A stretch of 6,378 nt of DNA. Source: Actinomycetota bacterium. Its GTDB lineage: Bacteria > Cyanobacteriota > Vampirovibrionia > Obscuribacterales > Obscuribacteraceae. Numbering within the stretch: position 1 is the stretch's first letter; every line of letters begins with the position of its first letter. The translations under genes and the position numbers were made by a program. The stretch spans positions 1 through 6,378 of the forward strand of contig CAJCIF010000174.1 in the NCBI GenBank assembly GCA_903970355.1, given 5' to 3'. The notes beneath the pieces are model-generated. The model had not been told where the DNA came from. It searched no databases and worked only from the letters and a program-made list of their open reading frames with translations. Positions 5,084 to 6,378 of the stretch are shown piece by piece.

Positions 5084-5793
5084 GCGCCTGAGCAATGCAT
5101 TGCTCGTTTGCCTGGACGTACAGCTTCCACGCCATCAAGAGCTTGCCAGAGTTTTTGGGCGGCATTTTCAGCGGCAATCAATGCAGTTTCCGCCACTTTC
5201 ATATCTCCATCAATTTCGTTTTCGATGAGATGCTTCCACACTTTTGTGTGCTCGACATCAGCAATTGTGTGAACTGAAAAATACTTGCATGTTTTTACAT
5301 CGGCGCCATAGCGCTGTTTCAAGCCGAGTGCTTTTTCCTTTGCGATACGCGGAACTTGTGATTCGTAAGCACAAAACGAAGCCAAAGCCTCAATGGTTTT
5401 ACCACTGGCAGCAACTGTTTCGAACGAATCTACCAATTGCGAGATTTCGGGAAGAGCAACTGTGGCGTCTACTTCTTCCTTCGAAACTCCCATTCCTTCT
5501 GCAAAATCCAACCAGAGATCGGAATGAGCGCGACCATCTGGAGACATAGATCCAAGCTCATCTTCACGATTTTCTTTGATGGTATTGCGAAGCGTGCCAT
5601 CCGGTAAACGTGTCTCTAAGCTTTCTAGATAAGCAGGAAATGCATTTATGTGCTTGTAATATTGCGCCGAGTACATCTGCAGATCTTCTCTCGTCAATTC
5701 ACCACACGTCCAAGCCTGGTAGAAGGGATGTTTCAAAAGATCGTATTTGGCCACTCTGGATTCGAATTCGGACCAGAAGAAAGTCATGTTCAT
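5077..5793 (-). CDS. CADD-family diiron protein, predicted self-sacrificing p-aminobenzoate synthase
   Basis: The 238-aa all-helical protein belongs to the TenA/PqqC/heme-oxygenase-like superfamily and matches the CADD subgroup (Chlamydia CT610; called folate-related CADD family). In Chlamydia and Nitrosomonas such proteins replace PabABC by making pABA from a tyrosine of their own chain with O2 at a dinuclear metal site. From memory of CT610, every key residue aligns. The metal ligands are Glu79 (REDELG), His90 (AHSDLW), Glu144 (YESQVPR), His175, Asp179 and His182 (HTIADVEH). The sacrificed Tyr is Tyr25 (HPFYQAW), and Tyr41, Tyr143 and Lys154 are also present. A four-residue insert lies between Glu79 and His90. 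The tail ends HCSGAC. The ATG at 5793 has AAGGA 10 nt upstream; a GTG at 5799 and an ATG at 5787 are alternatives. It is first in the folate operon and overlaps folP. TenA or PqqC identity is unlikely given these motifs and neighbours. Confidence 0.92.
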   Translation of the reverse strand: MNMTFFWSEFESRVAKYDLLKHPFYQAWTCGELTREDLQMYSAQYYKHINAFPAYLESLETRLPDGTLRNTIKENREDELGSMSPDGRAHSDLWLDFAEGMGVSKEEVDATVALPEISQLVDSFETVAASGKTIEALASFCAYESQVPRIAKEKALGLKQRYGADVKTCKYFSVHTIADVEHTKVWKHLIENEIDGDMKVAETALIAAENAAQKLWQALDGVEAVRPGKRAMHCSGAC

Positions 5794-5827
5794 ATGCACG
5801 AAATCCTTATGAGGAGAGAAGGAAATC

Positions 5828-5856
5828 AAAGTAAGCGAACACCGCGAATAAAACAA
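5828..5856 (-). promoter_or_regulatory. Candidate sigma-70-type promoter of the folate operon
   Basis: On the minus strand TTGTTT (5856-5851) and TACTTT (5833-5828) are 17 nt apart, upstream of the CADD-family gene. Transcription would start near 5821, giving a leader of about 28 nt. The -10 box matches only three of six consensus positions. The 107-bp gap up to the neighbouring stop at 5901 shows no clear terminator, so read-through from upstream is possible. Confidence 0.3.
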
Positions 5857-5900
5857 GTGGCATGACAATTGTTTGTTGGAAATCTAAACGGCAGCTTAAC

Positions 5901-6378
5901 TTACCGCATTAAAATTCGCAGTGCTTCCAGCTTACTTGCTGCATCCATTGACTGATCGCGAAGAACACTTGATATCGCGTCTTTACGAACCTTGCCGAAA
6001 TTGGAGTGTGTTTGCGAAACCGGCAAACCAAGCGCTTGCGCCCAGGCTACAACGTCTTTGTCTTTAAAAGCCCGCCCTATATCGCCTTTGTACTGCCTGT
6101 TAATAAGGTCAAAAAATCCGGCCGCAAACGGCGAATTCCCTTGCATGTTTGAGCCAGCCGAACGAACGGGAGCCGGGTTCGGGAATTGGTTTTGTCCAGA
6201 TTGCATAGTTTGCATATTGGAGCCAGCACCAGGTTGCCCTTGCAAAGTTTGAATATTTGAAGGGCTTTGTTGCCCTTGATAGGCTATTTGATCCATTGCC
6301 GGCCCTGCGTTGCTGCTTACCCCGCCATTTACACCGGGAGGCAAATTATTCATGTACTGCTGATTGTAGGCAGTGGGA
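5901..6378 (-). CDS. Q/N/P/G-rich protein with helical C-terminal domain, N-terminus outside window
   Basis: The frame is open to the window edge, so only the last 158 residues are visible. Codons upstream of the ATG at 6353 (PTAYNQQY) continue the same Gln/Asn-rich composition, and that ATG has no ribosome site, so the true start is almost certainly outside. The visible part has two zones. The first 80 or so residues are low-complexity, rich in Q, N, G, P and S, with the repeated words AGSNMQ and a loose IQTLQGQ/MQTMQSGQ repeat. The remaining stretch is a compact helical domain starting near SPFAAGFFDLINRQYKGD and ending LEALRILMR. I do not recognise the family. The disordered Q-rich part could be a linker or a prion-like segment. 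It ends 107 bp before the folate operon and has no evident link to it. Confidence 0.7.
   Translation of the reverse strand, partial: PTAYNQQYMNNLPPGVNGGVSSNAGPAMDQIAYQGQQSPSNIQTLQGQPGAGSNMQTMQSGQNQFPNPAPVRSAGSNMQGNSPFAAGFFDLINRQYKGDIGRAFKDKDVVAWAQALGLPVSQTHSNFGKVRKDAISSVLRDQSMDAASKLEALRILMR

Noticed and set aside
1..6378. CRISPR array, insertion sequence or rRNA
   Set aside because: No regularly spaced repeats, no transposase motifs with terminal inverted repeats, and no rRNA-like sequence were seen.

Overview
The window reads as ordinary bacterial chromosome with every convincing gene on the minus strand, so transcription runs from high to low coordinates. The lineage cannot be fixed from this sequence. 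The dihydropteroate synthase variant (GGQSTRPG where most bacteria have GGESTRPG) and one GCGATCGC octamer would fit a cyanobacterium-related lineage such as Melainabacteria/Vampirovibrionia, but that is a low-confidence impression from memory. Shine-Dalgarno sites are clear (AGGAGG, GGAGGAG, AAGGA). The left 1.7 kb looks more GC-rich than the folate region on the right.

Right to left. (1) 5901-6378 is the C-terminal part of a Q/N/P/G-rich protein cut by the window edge. (2) 3412-5793 is a tightly packed four-gene folate operon: a CADD-family diiron protein, then folP, folB and folK, with overlaps or a 2-nt gap between genes and an intrinsic terminator 3 nt after folK. A plausible promoter lies at 5828-5856. 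CADD proteins make p-aminobenzoate (pABA) by sacrificing one of their own tyrosines. FolB feeds FolK, FolK makes the pterin diphosphate, and FolP joins it to pABA, so the operon could supply both halves of dihydropteroate without PabABC. (3) 2917-3411 is a 495-bp gap holding a doubtful plus-strand small ORF, a long foldable element, an out-of-frame 12-nt direct repeat and a hairpin-rich leader. (4) 2080-2916 encodes an unknown protein with a globular N-terminus, a Pro/Ala linker, a histone-H1-like Lys-rich tail and a C-terminal QQKLF resembling a sliding-clamp-binding peptide. A two-tier hairpin terminator follows it. (5) 1657-2079 is a non-coding gap with a hairpin plus T8 facing the plus direction. 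(6) 1099-1644 (unknown protein) and 5-1024 (aminoglycoside-phosphotransferase-fold protein) look like a two-gene unit separated by an almost spacer-free 19-bp inverted repeat.

The most interesting item is the CADD-folP-folB-folK operon, which predicts a chorismate-independent route to pABA. Next are the basic-tailed protein with the possible clamp peptide and the kinase-fold protein that lacks the usual metal-binding Asp.
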